From contig OX638319.1 of NCBI GenBank assembly GCA_951812655.1, positions 1,403,620 through 1,467,619 on the forward strand: a stretch of DNA of 64,000 nucleotides. Direction: 5' to 3'. The notes beneath the pieces were generated by a model. That model was not told the origin of the DNA. It did not search any database and was given only the letters and a program-made list of their open reading frames with translations. Source of the stretch: an uncultured Candidatus Nitrosopumilus sp. (GTDB lineage: Archaea > Thermoproteota > Nitrososphaeria > Nitrososphaerales > Nitrosopumilaceae). Numbering within the stretch: the first letter of the stretch is position 1; the number at the start of each line of letters is the position of its first letter. The position numbers were made by a program, and so were the translations under genes. Below, piece by piece: positions 9,151 through 18,356 of this stretch.

Positions 9151-10659
9151 ATGCCAGAATTCATTGAAAAAAAATATGTTCAAAAAGACTCCATCGAAAA
9201 AAGAGACTATCAGACAAATCTTGCGACACAGGCAATCAAGGAAAACTGCATCGTGGTGTTGCCTACGGGTCTGGGCAAAACCGCCGTAGCACTGCATGTC
9301 ATTGCAGAATACCTTTCAAGAGGATCTGGAGGAATCTTGTTTTTGGCGCCCACGAGGGTTTTAGTGAATCAGCATTATGAATTCCTAAAAAACAATCTTA
9401 CAATAGAAGACATCTCACTGATCACAGGCGAGGACACCATTCAGAACAGAGCAAAGCTCTGGACAAGTACCATAATTTGCGCAACGCCAGAGATTGCAAG
9501 AAATGACCTTGAAAGGGAACTTGTCTCACCAAAGCAATTCAGCCTCGTAATATTTGACGAGGTTCACAGGACAGTTGGAGAATACGCATATTCGGGAATC
9601 GCCCAGAGATTTGAGAATTCATCCGCAAGAATTGTCGGGATGACTGCCACATTGCCAAGCGAGAAAGAGAAGGCAACAGAGATTTTGACCAAGCTCAGAA
9701 TCACCAGCGTTGCTGAGAGGACCGAAGACAGCGAAGACGTAAGGCCATACACCCAAAAAACAAATACCGAATGGGTAAACGTAGAACTTCCACCAGAATT
9801 AAAAGAGATCCAGACGTTGATAAAATCCGCACTGGATCAAAGGTACGATACGCTAAGAAAAAACGGCATTCGTTTGACAGAGCAGCAGTCCCTATCTGCA
9901 CTTCTTAGAAACAGACCCATAGTGCTATCTCAGAACAGGCGCTCAGCAAAACCTCTATTCACCGCAATCAGGATCCACTACGCGTTAAACATCCTTGAAG
10001 CACACGGCATAACACCGTTCCTGAAATTCTGTGCGAGGGCGAAGGCAAAAAAAGGAATAGGGGTCAAGGATCTCTTCGAGCTTGACACCAACTTTACAAA
10101 AGCGATTGGTTTGGCAAGAGACGCACAGATGCAGGGAATTGAGCATTCAAAAATTCCAAAGCTGAAGGAAATCATCGAATCTGTTCCAGGCAAAGTTCTG
10201 ATATTTACGAGCTATAGGGATTCGGTTGATCTTATTCATGATCAGCTAGTCAAGCTAGGAATTCCTGCAGGAATATTGATTGGAAAAGCAGGTGCAACAG
10301 GATTGAAACAGAAAAAACAGATTGAGACGGTGCAGAATTTCAGAGAAGGGGTTTTTCGGGTTTTGATTGCCACCAGAGTGGGGGAAGAAGGACTGGACAT
10401 TGCAGAAGTGAATCAGGTAATTTTCTATGACAACGTGCCAAGCTCTGTCAGATTCATTCAGAGGAGAGGGAGAACGGGAAGAAAAGACACGGGAAAGCTT
10501 GTCGTTCTGATTGCAAAAAACACAATAGATGAGACGTATTACTGGATAGGACGACGAAAGATGACTGCGGCAAAATCCATGGGCAATCAGATGACCCAGG
10601 TTTTGGAAAAGAACCAGGGAATCGAATCTAAAAAGACGGGATTGGATGCATTTCTCTAG
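9151..10659 (+). CDS. Hef/FANCM-type superfamily-2 DNA helicase
   Basis: A 502-residue helicase with motif I VLPTGLGKT, motif II FDEVHR (DEVH), motif III TATLPS, the Hef-specific helical insertion between the two RecA domains, and motif VI QRRGRTGRKDTG. It acts on stalled forks and branched DNA. The XPF-type nuclease domain fused to Hef in Euryarchaeota is absent, as is usual for thaumarchaeal homologues. The C-terminal KKTGLDAFL is a probable PCNA-interacting peptide. Its 3' end overlaps the stop of the convergent downstream gene by 4 bp. Confidence 0.92.
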   Translation: MPEFIEKKYVQKDSIEKRDYQTNLATQAIKENCIVVLPTGLGKTAVALHVIAEYLSRGSGGILFLAPTRVLVNQHYEFLKNNLTIEDISLITGEDTIQNRAKLWTSTIICATPEIARNDLERELVSPKQFSLVIFDEVHRTVGEYAYSGIAQRFENSSARIVGMTATLPSEKEKATEILTKLRITSVAERTEDSEDVRPYTQKTNTEWVNVELPPELKEIQTLIKSALDQRYDTLRKNGIRLTEQQSLSALLRNRPIVLSQNRRSAKPLFTAIRIHYALNILEAHGITPFLKFCARAKAKKGIGVKDLFELDTNFTKAIGLARDAQMQGIEHSKIPKLKEIIESVPGKVLIFTSYRDSVDLIHDQLVKLGIPAGILIGKAGATGLKQKKQIETVQNFREGVFRVLIATRVGEEGLDIAEVNQVIFYDNVPSSVRFIQRRGRTGRKDTGKLVVLIAKNTIDETYYWIGRRKMTAAKSMGNQMTQVLEKNQGIESKKTGLDAFL

Positions 10660-10934
10660 TTTCGGTACCGTTTGGCAATGGTGTCAAAAATTACTTGCTT
10701 TCTTTGAATCACCTTATTTTTCATTCCAGACTCCAAGTGGTGAATACTGCTCTTTTTTGCGACCAGCAGATTCTCCAATCTCAGATCAAATTGATTTAAA
10801 AGAAAACTCTCTACACCAGAATAGCCTCCGTCAATTTCCAGATTTTCAAACGCCTCATTTGCCAAATTAAACATGGATTTGTCAAGATACGACAAAATTT
10901 CATCCAACATTTTCTCAGATAGAACCATGATCAT
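10656..10934 (-). CDS. Conserved small hypothetical protein
   Basis: A 92-residue, mainly helical soluble protein with no Cys and no membrane segment. The C-terminus is basic (MKNKVIQRKQVIFDTIAKRY). It is convergent with the helicase gene and overlaps its stop codon by 4 bp. Family not recognised. Confidence 0.55.
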   Translation of the reverse strand: MIMVLSEKMLDEILSYLDKSMFNLANEAFENLEIDGGYSGVESFLLNQFDLRLENLLVAKKSSIHHLESGMKNKVIQRKQVIFDTIAKRYRN

Positions 10935-11152
10935 GCAAATTCCAAGAGTGCAAAAAATGTTACGTGTAAACTTTTGATTTGAAATCTAAAATAAGCCTGA
11001 TGGTTTCAATTAGCTGATTTTAAAAACATATTCTTGTTGACATGTTGAAACGTGTTAAAAATACAAAGAGTGTTCAGCAACAAATACAAAAATAACAAAG
11101 CAACACGTGATTTTCAAAAATTTAATAATAAAATAAAAATCGCATGGGAAAG

Positions 11153-11431
11153 CTAGCCCATTCTTTTTATTATGTGATATCCAAACTCAGTCTTTATTGG
11201 TTCAGAAATTTCTCCAACTTGCAGCTTGAATGCAGCCTCCTCAAAAGGTTTAACCATCATGCCTTTTGTAAAATAGCCCAAGTTTCCATCTTTTTTTCCA
11301 CTACCCTTATCAGTTGAAAACTCTTTTGCCAGACTCCCAAATTTTTCACCATTTTTGATCTTCTCCAAAATAGAGAGGGATTCACTTTGTTTTTCAACTA
11401 GAATATGGGAACATTTTATTTTGTTGCTCAT
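11153..11431 (-). CDS. Parvulin-type peptidyl-prolyl cis-trans isomerase
   Basis: A 92-residue stand-alone PpiC/parvulin domain. It begins [12 protein letters not shown], has the [20 protein letters not shown] core and ends with [11 protein letters not shown], which includes the active-site His. No signal peptide or anchor is present, so it is cytosolic, as in other thaumarchaeal parvulins. The length equals a minimal parvulin. Confidence 0.93.
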   Translation of the reverse strand: MSNKIKCSHILVEKQSESLSILEKIKNGEKFGSLAKEFSTDKGSGKKDGNLGYFTKGMMVKPFEEAAFKLQVGEISEPIKTEFGYHIIKRMG

Positions 11432-11597
11432 TTTACTACTGTTTTTTGTCGTATCCTTGTTTTAATAAATCAATAATTAGTGCATAACTAGACATGATTT
11501 TGTAAATCTATGTTGGCGTGAAGGACAACAGAGAATTATACTACACATGTAATGCTCCTTAAGAGAATTGTTTGTATTGAGTTCAAATTTCATCAGG

Positions 11598-11652
11598 AGC
11601 ACAATGTTATTGGGGATATAGTTAAGGAAATTATTTCTGGACCCACGTGGAA
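11598..11652 (+). repeat. Half copy (A) of the 96-bp inverted-repeat element
   Basis: This is the right half of the element seen complete at 33144 and 53921. It has the loop sequence in the opposite orientation (AGCACAATGTTATT), then GGGGATATAGTT, then exactly 29 bases to the end of ACCCACGTGGAA. The left half cannot be recognised. The rest of the gap 11432-11811 is AT-rich with no gene visible. Confidence 0.8.
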
Positions 11653-11811
11653 ATAAACAATATTCTAAAATGTTCACAAAAAAACTTGTATTGTCACATA
11701 TATCGTAATTGCCAGTATTTTATTGACAACTCTTTTTAGATTTTAATTTAGGTATGAGACAATAACCAGATCAACAGTTCTTTTAAGCAAGCACATACTT
11801 GAATTTTTAGA

Positions 11812-12561
11812 TTGTATCATTTGTATTTAGATGAAAGTGGGGTGGAAGGACTTTCATCCAATCCAGATAAAAGAAATTTGGATGATGACTGGTTTACTTC
11901 TGGCGGAATCATAGTAAACGAGAAAGAAATCGGGGGATTTGAAACATCACATTCAGAAATAATATCTGAATTCTTTACAAAAAGAGGCGTTACATTACCA
12001 GAAGGTTTCAAGTTACATTATAGGGAAGCAAGGCAGAGACAATGGCCATATGATCATTTGTCTGAGAAAGAGATTGGGGAATTATCAAATTCAGTGTTTA
12101 ACGCAGTTAAGAAGATTAATTGTAAATTAGTATCTGCATCAATCAATAAAAGAAATCATTGTAGTAAACCGTATCCTTATACAGCGAGTGTAAGGGCATA
12201 TTCATTGCTATTATGTTTAGAAAGATTCCAATATTTTTTAGAGGAAAATGGTGAAGACGGTATTAGTATCTATGAAAAACTCACACGCAGTATGAGAAAA
12301 AACATTGAAAAAGATTTGAGAAATTTACGTGAATTGACAAGATTTCCGTTTTTTTCGGATCTCGATAAAATAAAAGGTAAGATCAGAAGTGGTGATCCCG
12401 TAAAAGAAAAAGTGTTACAGTTTGCTGATTATGTTGTCTACCCACCTCATATTTTCTTCTATACAAATCAAAAATGTTCAAACAGACTCAATGAGATTCA
12501 CTACAAATATTATAATGCAAAGGGAAATTGGAAAACTGGCGGTTGTGTGTATATACCATAA
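11812..12561 (+). CDS. DUF3800 family protein
   Basis: A 249-residue protein starting at TTG. It opens with YHLYLDESGVEG, the first acidic strand of the DUF3800 RNase-H-like fold, and has a late LQFADYVVYP segment matching the family's C-terminal conserved Asp. DUF3800 proteins are common cargo of prophages, plasmids and defence islands; a nuclease role is suspected but not proven. It lies between the half 96-bp element and a transposase tail, so it is probably mobile-element cargo. Confidence 0.75.
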   Translation: MYHLYLDESGVEGLSSNPDKRNLDDDWFTSGGIIVNEKEIGGFETSHSEIISEFFTKRGVTLPEGFKLHYREARQRQWPYDHLSEKEIGELSNSVFNAVKKINCKLVSASINKRNHCSKPYPYTASVRAYSLLLCLERFQYFLEENGEDGISIYEKLTRSMRKNIEKDLRNLRELTRFPFFSDLDKIKGKIRSGDPVKEKVLQFADYVVYPPHIFFYTNQKCSNRLNEIHYKYYNAKGNWKTGGCVYIP

Positions 12562-12687
12562 GTCGGTTCTTTGGGATGTTTTTTCAAACTCCCACAGCAT
12601 GTTTCCATGCAGAACCGTAATTTAACAACGTGTTTCTAATATATAGAATCTTTGGTTTTCAGTATAACCTAAACAAAAAATCGTTCG

Positions 12688-12864
12688 TCACTTTCTGCTT
12701 GCGTTCTGAATCAGGAATTTCCATTTGTTCCCTCCTTGAACGTCAACCCCACAAGCTTTGGAAGGTATCTTGTTGTGTAATCCCATGTGTGATCTGACGT
12801 AATTATGATAAATCTGGTATCTGTCAATGATTATAATATCTTCTTTTTTGATTATTCTTGAGAA
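12688..12864 (-). pseudogene. C-terminal remnant of a DDE transposase
   Basis: Reading the minus strand in frame gives about 59 residues ending at TGA (12688-12690). They contain RYQIYHNYVRSHMGLHNKIP and SKACGVDVQGGNKWKF. The HNYVRSHMGL...P...CG pattern is the last conserved block (with the third acidic helix lost upstream) of IS6/IS240-like DDE transposases. No start codon or catalytic core is present and a stop lies just upstream. It abuts the 3' flank of the solo casposase, so an IS has been deleted here. Confidence 0.7.
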
Positions 12865-12937
12865 ATGCTAACATGTAAGATCTTAACAGGCTTGTAATTA
12901 TTTCATTAAAAAGATATTCAAAAATTGAATAATTTTA

Positions 12938-14125
12938 TTAAATTTTTAAAAGGATTTTTTCATAGATTTTAGGGATTTTACCTTCAGACAAATTCTTCCG
13001 GATGTGCCACAATGTGGATTTGTTAATTCCAAATCTTTTCCTTTCTTCTGGAGTCATATTCAAAATCTTTTCTCTTAATTCCAGATTATACTTTCTGTTT
13101 ACTTTCATTTTAGGCATGACAAATTCAAATTCTTCCTTTTTCCCTACAATGAAATTAGATAACTGTTGTAGGTTATCTTGAAGAATAAATTGATATGAGT
13201 ATTGTTTACCATTCTTGTAACTATATTTAGCATTAAAGTTCGAATTAATCTTTTCAATTAATAATTTAGCAACATCTTCTCCTAACCTAGTATGATAGTT
13301 CTCCGTAATTATAAAATCAGATTTTTTAATCTTCTTTTCTTCCAATAATTGAATCACAGATACATCAATTAGCCATCTAAATAATTCTTGAACGTCGTAA
13401 ACTAACGGTGTTCTGCTCTGATTAATCTCATGCAAAAACCCGATAGAATAATCAAGACCTATTCCATTAATTCCTTTTCTAATCTCAGATTCCAATATGG
13501 CATAACCATAATTCAGCAATGCGTTAATCTCATCAGATGCATTATAATTTCTCGAATTTGATTTGTTCTTTCTTCCTGTAAACTGAAACTCTGGATTTAA
13601 TTGATTAAATATTGCAGTTAGATTCTCAAGATAAATTCCTGATATTCTTCCCTCATATGTCATCAGTTGCTTGATTAATTTTGAAATATCTTGTTTCTCA
13701 CTATTCTTCATTGTATCCAACAGAAACAAATCTTCCTTTTCTACTGCCTTTCTAATTTTGACAATATCTACAGATTCATAGAATCTTGATAATTCCTCCA
13801 ATAGATTCAGAGAATGCTCAACCTTTGCCTGTACTGTCTTCAGGGCAATCTCAAATCTAGATACAGAATCAAGGTACTTTTGGTACTGTTTTATGCGTAA
13901 TTTGCCTGATTTTGGCTGTTCAGGCATCACATTTGCCAATAATTGACCATTCCAATTCAATAATGTAACATTGATGCTGTGCTTTGAGAGCCACCTCATT
14001 GCCTCAAATGTAATGTTGCCAGTATGACCGTCAATGGTTATTCCGTCATGGTTTATCTTGTGAGGGAAAAATTCTAGTCTCATATTTTTTAATTTGTTTG
14101 TGATGATCAGTTTTCTCTTGTCCAC
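12938..14125 (-). CDS. cas1: Casposase-type Cas1 (solo copy)
   Basis: A 395-residue Cas1-fold integrase. The three catalytic positions are visible: E158 (MTYEGRIS), H232 (GFLHEIN) and D244 (LVYDVQELFR), within the Cas1 signature NALLNYGYAI. A C-terminal helix-turn-helix extension (MTPEERKRFGINKSTLWHIR), typical of casposases, ends the protein. No cas2 or CRISPR array is nearby, which argues for a transposon integrase rather than CRISPR adaptation. It starts at GTG (14123-14125), because an in-frame TAA lies upstream with no ATG. Its near-twin is at 58827. Homology between the two copies extends about 35 bp past the stop codon. Confidence 0.93.
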   Translation of the reverse strand: MDKRKLIITNKLKNMRLEFFPHKINHDGITIDGHTGNITFEAMRWLSKHSINVTLLNWNGQLLANVMPEQPKSGKLRIKQYQKYLDSVSRFEIALKTVQAKVEHSLNLLEELSRFYESVDIVKIRKAVEKEDLFLLDTMKNSEKQDISKLIKQLMTYEGRISGIYLENLTAIFNQLNPEFQFTGRKNKSNSRNYNASDEINALLNYGYAILESEIRKGINGIGLDYSIGFLHEINQSRTPLVYDVQELFRWLIDVSVIQLLEEKKIKKSDFIITENYHTRLGEDVAKLLIEKINSNFNAKYSYKNGKQYSYQFILQDNLQQLSNFIVGKKEEFEFVMPKMKVNRKYNLELREKILNMTPEERKRFGINKSTLWHIRKNLSEGKIPKIYEKILLKI

Positions 14126-14165
14126 GTTGATTGATGTTCCAAAACCTGTAATGGGTAACGGATTC
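14046..14165 (-). pseudogene. C-terminal tail of the casposon HTH gene, out of frame over cas1
   Basis: In the other reading frame over the 5' end of cas1, 40 codons run open to TGA (14046-14048) and match the C-terminus of the 300-residue regulator at 59938 (for example THYRFWNINQRGQEK versus THHRFWNVNQCGQEK). The match stops abruptly at 14165, leaving about 87% of that gene missing. This shows that the solo casposase came from a casposon with the same overlapping gene pair. Confidence 0.75.
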
Positions 14166-14217
14166 GATTATTTGGTATCTGGTTTGCCAATGTTATGCTT
14201 TACTATCAATTCAAAAT

Positions 14218-15561
14218 TTACTGACATGATGCGGGTTCACCCTGTATTGTCCCAAACTTTTCAAGGTCTTGTGAAATCATACGATACTGAATAGATTCAC
14301 GATCCCATAAACCAGATATTGAGACGGCATATCCGCCAGGAATTTTAAAAACATCTATGATGCGTTCTTCAAGAAAATAGGTTCCTCCAAATTGTGCAAT
14401 GGTACTTTGAGTGGATTGTTTGACATGTGCAGAGTCTAACTTGTTTTCAGTAATAATGTTCCAGTTTGTATCGCAATACATGTCATTTTCACTTGTTACA
14501 TCAGGAACATTAACTGGACTTCGTTTTTCTGCAATATCACGGATCAGGTTTCCATCTGAATCAAATTGAGATTGATCATGTGGGAAGCACCAATCAGGAT
14601 TATGCAAGTGCTCTAACAAGGACTCCATGTCATGAACAGATGAAGAGACAGGACCTCCGCATTGCATTATGTGAGGCGCTAGTTTTCCGTCATAATCCAA
14701 GTTAATTATCAGATTCTTGGTTCGAGTGGGGTTGGAACGATTAGGATCTTGTTCTATAAATCCCGATTTGGCATAGGTTATCGTATACCATTCTTTGTCT
14801 ATGCTGATTTCTGCATCAGGGTACAGAGATAAGAAATATTGAACAGAATCCATCTTTTTGGTTCCTTCGATGAATGTCTCAGCATTATGCACATTGACTT
14901 CTGTCTTCATCCATCCACGCTCAATTAGCCGTGGTTTTGTCTCCTCTCGGACGCATGCAGGTGTACCATCATACTTTAGAATTAATATTAGATCGTTTCT
15001 GCATGGAATGTCTTTGGGTTCGACTCCCTCCCTTGAAAACTTTAACGGGGGCTCAAGGAAATTAACGGGTACAGCATCATTACCAAAGTCTTTTCCTACA
15101 TGGAGTGAAAAGCCAGTTCCCATAAAATCGGAAATCTTTCCTTCCTCTTTCCACACTCCAACTAGATTTACGTTATACTTGCTTGATGGTGCTCTTTCTG
15201 AGACTTGTACAGTTACGTTAAGAGTTTGGTTTTGTCCGTTCAGAATCATTTGGTTTGGTTCAAGATGGATGTTTGCTCCCGGCGGAAATCGAATCTTCCC
15301 CATCTGATCATTGCCAATTGTTGCATGAAAGTCCACAGTTGTTCCAATAGCGTGTTTTGAGGTTATCACTATGGGAAAGGTTGCAGTCTCCCCTTTGTCA
15401 ACTTTAAAGTTTGGCTTGATCCCATCAACATAAAACCAAAGATCATCATACATTATTTCATCTGCCAGTCTAAAGTGAAATGGTGAAAAGTCTCTTGCAT
15501 CCACATATGAAACTACTGATACAAACAACAATGCAAAAACAGTAAACAATATGATTTTCAT
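14218..15561 (-). CDS. Secreted protein with thaumarchaeal Cys module
   Basis: A 447-residue protein with a signal peptide (KIILFTVFALLFVSVVSYV, cleaved near residue 22). A beta-rich N-terminal domain (residues about 50-160, NEAT/Ig-like spacing) is followed by the shared module at about 185-220 (IPCRNDLILILKYDGTPACV ... KLIERGW-like). The C-terminal part has further Cys and a repeat of basic/acidic strands. No C-terminal anchor is seen, so it is probably released or held by partners. It is the last of three minus-strand secreted genes (4-bp gap to the next). Function unknown. Confidence 0.75.
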   Translation of the reverse strand: MKIILFTVFALLFVSVVSYVDARDFSPFHFRLADEIMYDDLWFYVDGIKPNFKVDKGETATFPIVITSKHAIGTTVDFHATIGNDQMGKIRFPPGANIHLEPNQMILNGQNQTLNVTVQVSERAPSSKYNVNLVGVWKEEGKISDFMGTGFSLHVGKDFGNDAVPVNFLEPPLKFSREGVEPKDIPCRNDLILILKYDGTPACVREETKPRLIERGWMKTEVNVHNAETFIEGTKKMDSVQYFLSLYPDAEISIDKEWYTITYAKSGFIEQDPNRSNPTRTKNLIINLDYDGKLAPHIMQCGGPVSSSVHDMESLLEHLHNPDWCFPHDQSQFDSDGNLIRDIAEKRSPVNVPDVTSENDMYCDTNWNIITENKLDSAHVKQSTQSTIAQFGGTYFLEERIIDVFKIPGGYAVSISGLWDRESIQYRMISQDLEKFGTIQGEPASCQ

Positions 15562-15564
15562 TTT

Positions 15565-16293
15565 CTAATCCTGATTCCCACTCTCATAAATTGCGCAAAG
15601 CTCTGGCCTGTCAATGCTGATGTGAAAATCCACCATCTTGGCATAATCATCAGACAGAACGCCGCTAAATTCACGACCAAAGCTTGTCTTGCCGCAAAAC
15701 TCTGTGTATTTTTCACCAAAATCAAAGTTGTATTTTCCAACCACTAATTCAAACTCTGATGGAACGTTTGCAATATTTGTCTCAAATTCCTTCCTTACTA
15801 TCTCTGCTATTTTTTTCTCTTCGTTTTCATCAAAGTATGACAGTTCAGGTCCAAATCTTACAGATATTTCCTGTTCAAGACTGCAAATACAGGAATTCAT
15901 GTTGGGTATGCAAGGCATAGGATTCTCTTCTGTGATTTGGTTCTTGCCAAGTCTGTTATCTTTGTAGACACTCTGGTACCAGTAATCATTGGTTCCTTCT
16001 TCTGTAATGACATGCCCACAATAGTCGGTAATTGGAGGATATGACTCCAACGACATGCCTTGCATAAACACAAGATTGTCGGGATTGTACAGAATGTTTT
16101 TTTCATCTAGTTTTGCCTTAAATTCATTTAAGGATGCATCATAGCCTATTTTTTCATAATCAACCAAACCATGTTCTGTGTACGGCAAGCCAATGCCAAG
16201 AAAGTTTTCGGTTCCGTAAAACAAAGATGAGCCAGATATCAACAATACAAGTCCGGAAACAACTGCAACCATTATCAAAATTCTATTCTTCAA
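15565..16293 (-). CDS. Membrane-anchored extracytoplasmic protein, paralogue of the 16303 gene
   Basis: A 242-residue protein with an N-terminal hydrophobic segment (KNRILIMVAVVSGLVLLISG) acting as signal or anchor. The rest is extracytoplasmic with about seven Cys. The block GKYNFDF...FCG...FSGVLSDDY...LCAI parallels GKINFDY...FCG...FSGISDRY...LCAI in the next gene upstream, so the two are paralogues. The start follows the upstream stop by 9 bp. Function unknown. Confidence 0.7.
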   Translation of the reverse strand: MKNRILIMVAVVSGLVLLISGSSLFYGTENFLGIGLPYTEHGLVDYEKIGYDASLNEFKAKLDEKNILYNPDNLVFMQGMSLESYPPITDYCGHVITEEGTNDYWYQSVYKDNRLGKNQITEENPMPCIPNMNSCICSLEQEISVRFGPELSYFDENEEKKIAEIVRKEFETNIANVPSEFELVVGKYNFDFGEKYTEFCGKTSFGREFSGVLSDDYAKMVDFHISIDRPELCAIYESGNQD

Positions 16294-16302
16294 TTTATCA
16301 TC

Positions 16303-17583
16303 CTAGTAGTCACGCCACGTCCAGTCGGAATTTTCTTCATCAAAATCATAATTCTCAATATCCAGCCTAACCTCGATATTTGTAGAGTTTGCAGGTACTT
16401 TGAATATGGAATCGGTGTAATATTGTGGGTATGGTGCTTCTGGACTTTTCACGTACGGGAATTGGATGTATCGGGATTCCTTGCCATCAACCAAAACAGA
16501 AAGTCCCAACAGTTTACCGACATTCCAGTCCTCTGATCCATAACTTTGATAATAGCTAACTCCAGTATCGCGCAACCTAATCTTCATGTAGCTGTCTTTG
16601 TCAGAAGGGATGAATTCCAATACGGTGATGCTGTTTTTTGGCTGATAGTCAACATGCTCAAGTGTGAGGTGAGACGCATAACCTAGAATCGAATGGTTAA
16701 TCGAGTTGACATAAAAATAATTTCTCTCCATGAGTCTCTCGACTGATGCAGATTTCACATGTACGGTTTCCATCCTGCTGTTTTTCCAAGTCTGCAACGA
16801 TTCATCCCGATTGGGATTCTCTTTGAATTTTATGTCATAGAGTGTAGCATCATCACCAATTGCGCATAAAGAAGACATGCTTTGATTCAATCCAAAAGAC
16901 AGGTTGCCATACCTGTCTGAAATTCCTGAAAAATACTTTGACCCCGCCATTCGTCCGTCAAACTCTCCACAAAACGACAAGACATGCTCGTCTTTGTAGT
17001 CAAAATTGATCTTTCCTATCGTGAACTGATATTCGTTCAGGTTCTCATTGCCTCTCAGGTGATGCTTTACCAAGGCAGCTGCACGCAATTCCTCATCAGG
17101 CGTAAAGTATGATTTTTCTTCTAGGAATATTTCTGCCACCCGGATTTCCAAAGGAGAGAAGCAGTCCGTGTAGTTTGATTTATGATCATCGTCTCTTGGG
17201 ATTTCGGCATATGAATTAGCATATTCTATATGGGTGCTGTTGATTGCAGTCTCTAGCCAGTAAACTTGCTTGTCTCCCTGATCAATGACATAGCCGCAAT
17301 TGTAACTCCTTGGCTGATACGTTAAAATGTGAAATCCGCGATTAAGCACGATATCTTGACTATCCACATCGGCCCCAAAGTCACGTAGCATCTTCTCAAA
17401 AATGTCTGGCATTATTTTCGCTATGAGCAAGTCGTAGTCGATGTTTCCACCATGGGTGAATTCTATATTGTGATTTTCAGTATATGGTACATAGTCTCTG
17501 CCAGATGGTGAATAGTCATCTGATTGTGCATGTGCCAACCCAAAGAATCCCGCAAAAATTAAGAAAATGAGAAAATGTTTCAT
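16303..17583 (-). CDS. Secreted protein, extended paralogue of the 15565 gene
   Basis: A 426-residue protein with a clear signal peptide (KHFLIFLIFAGFFGLAHAQ). The first ~240 residues match the neighbouring paralogue. The C-terminal ~180 residues are a second beta-rich domain with no Cys, ending in an acidic aromatic tail (NSDWTWRDY). It is first in the minus-strand trio and starts at the edge of the repeat-rich intergenic region, so its promoter probably lies within or beside those repeats. Confidence 0.7.
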   Translation of the reverse strand: MKHFLIFLIFAGFFGLAHAQSDDYSPSGRDYVPYTENHNIEFTHGGNIDYDLLIAKIMPDIFEKMLRDFGADVDSQDIVLNRGFHILTYQPRSYNCGYVIDQGDKQVYWLETAINSTHIEYANSYAEIPRDDDHKSNYTDCFSPLEIRVAEIFLEEKSYFTPDEELRAAALVKHHLRGNENLNEYQFTIGKINFDYKDEHVLSFCGEFDGRMAGSKYFSGISDRYGNLSFGLNQSMSSLCAIGDDATLYDIKFKENPNRDESLQTWKNSRMETVHVKSASVERLMERNYFYVNSINHSILGYASHLTLEHVDYQPKNSITVLEFIPSDKDSYMKIRLRDTGVSYYQSYGSEDWNVGKLLGLSVLVDGKESRYIQFPYVKSPEAPYPQYYTDSIFKVPANSTNIEVRLDIENYDFDEENSDWTWRDY

Positions 17584-17639
17584 TGTTTGATTAAGTGAAT
17601 TATCAGAAGTTCATAAAGAATTCCATCCTTGGTACTGTT

Positions 17640-18140
17640 TTTGTTGATTTTTGACATCTTCCAGTTATCTTTTCGGTATCAATTCGGTATTTGATTTATC
17701 AATTCGGTAGCAACCTAGTTTTGGAACTTATCGATTAGGTATCTTTTCGACACACAAAATTATCAATTCGGAGAATCAAATTATCAATTCGGAGAGAAAT
17801 TTTATCAGTTTGGTATCAATTCGGTGGAATAATTTATTTTTCCGGTAACAGATTCTATCTTTCCGGTGTAACTTTCTATTTTTTTGGGGAAATATTCCGA
17901 AACGCCGGATTGATAATTATCTTTTCGGGGGGAAAATAATTTTTCAGAAATGATATTGTATATTTCTGGATTGACAATTCCGAAACTCTCGAGAGTTTGT
18001 TGATATTTTCCGAAACTTTTGATCGCAAATCTATATTTTCAATTATCAATTCGGGGATTTTGTCGAAACTTTGTCGATATTTTCCGAGAGATTGTCGAAA
18101 CTACCGGAAAGATACCGAAAAAATAATTGATCGCAATGAA
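17640..18140. repeat. Degenerate iteron-like repeat region between divergent genes
   Basis: The 773-bp gap 17584-18356 has no convincing gene. It holds at least six copies of TATCAATTCGG (starting at 17677, 17697, 17761, 17782, 17814 and 18044), variants such as TTATCTTTTCGG, one inverted copy CCGGATTGATAA (17905), and a second cluster of CCGAAAC/GTCGAAAC motifs from 17980 to 18120. Spacing is irregular. It separates the minus-strand secreted trio from the plus-strand array. It could be a multi-site operator, a replication or partition site, or decayed repeats. Confidence 0.75.
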
Positions 18141-18356
18141 TGATTTTTGAATAAATTTCAACAAATTTTACGGGAAACAAGTCAAGTAACTCACCAAACA
18201 CTCTAGATTTTATTTTGGACATGTCCAAAAATGTCCAGTTTTGTCCAAGGGTGTCCAATATTCTAAAAAATATTAATCAGGTACAGGTAATGCACAGACA
18301 ATCTGAGGGCGGAACATCAGGAGCACTTATGAGCATTCAGCCCAGAATTTTGTCGT

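Noticed and set aside
12938-14125. Cas1 as evidence of a CRISPR-Cas locus
   Set aside because: No cas2, effector genes or repeat-spacer array anywhere in the window. The C-terminal HTH and the polymerase/HNH partners of the twin copy fit a casposase.
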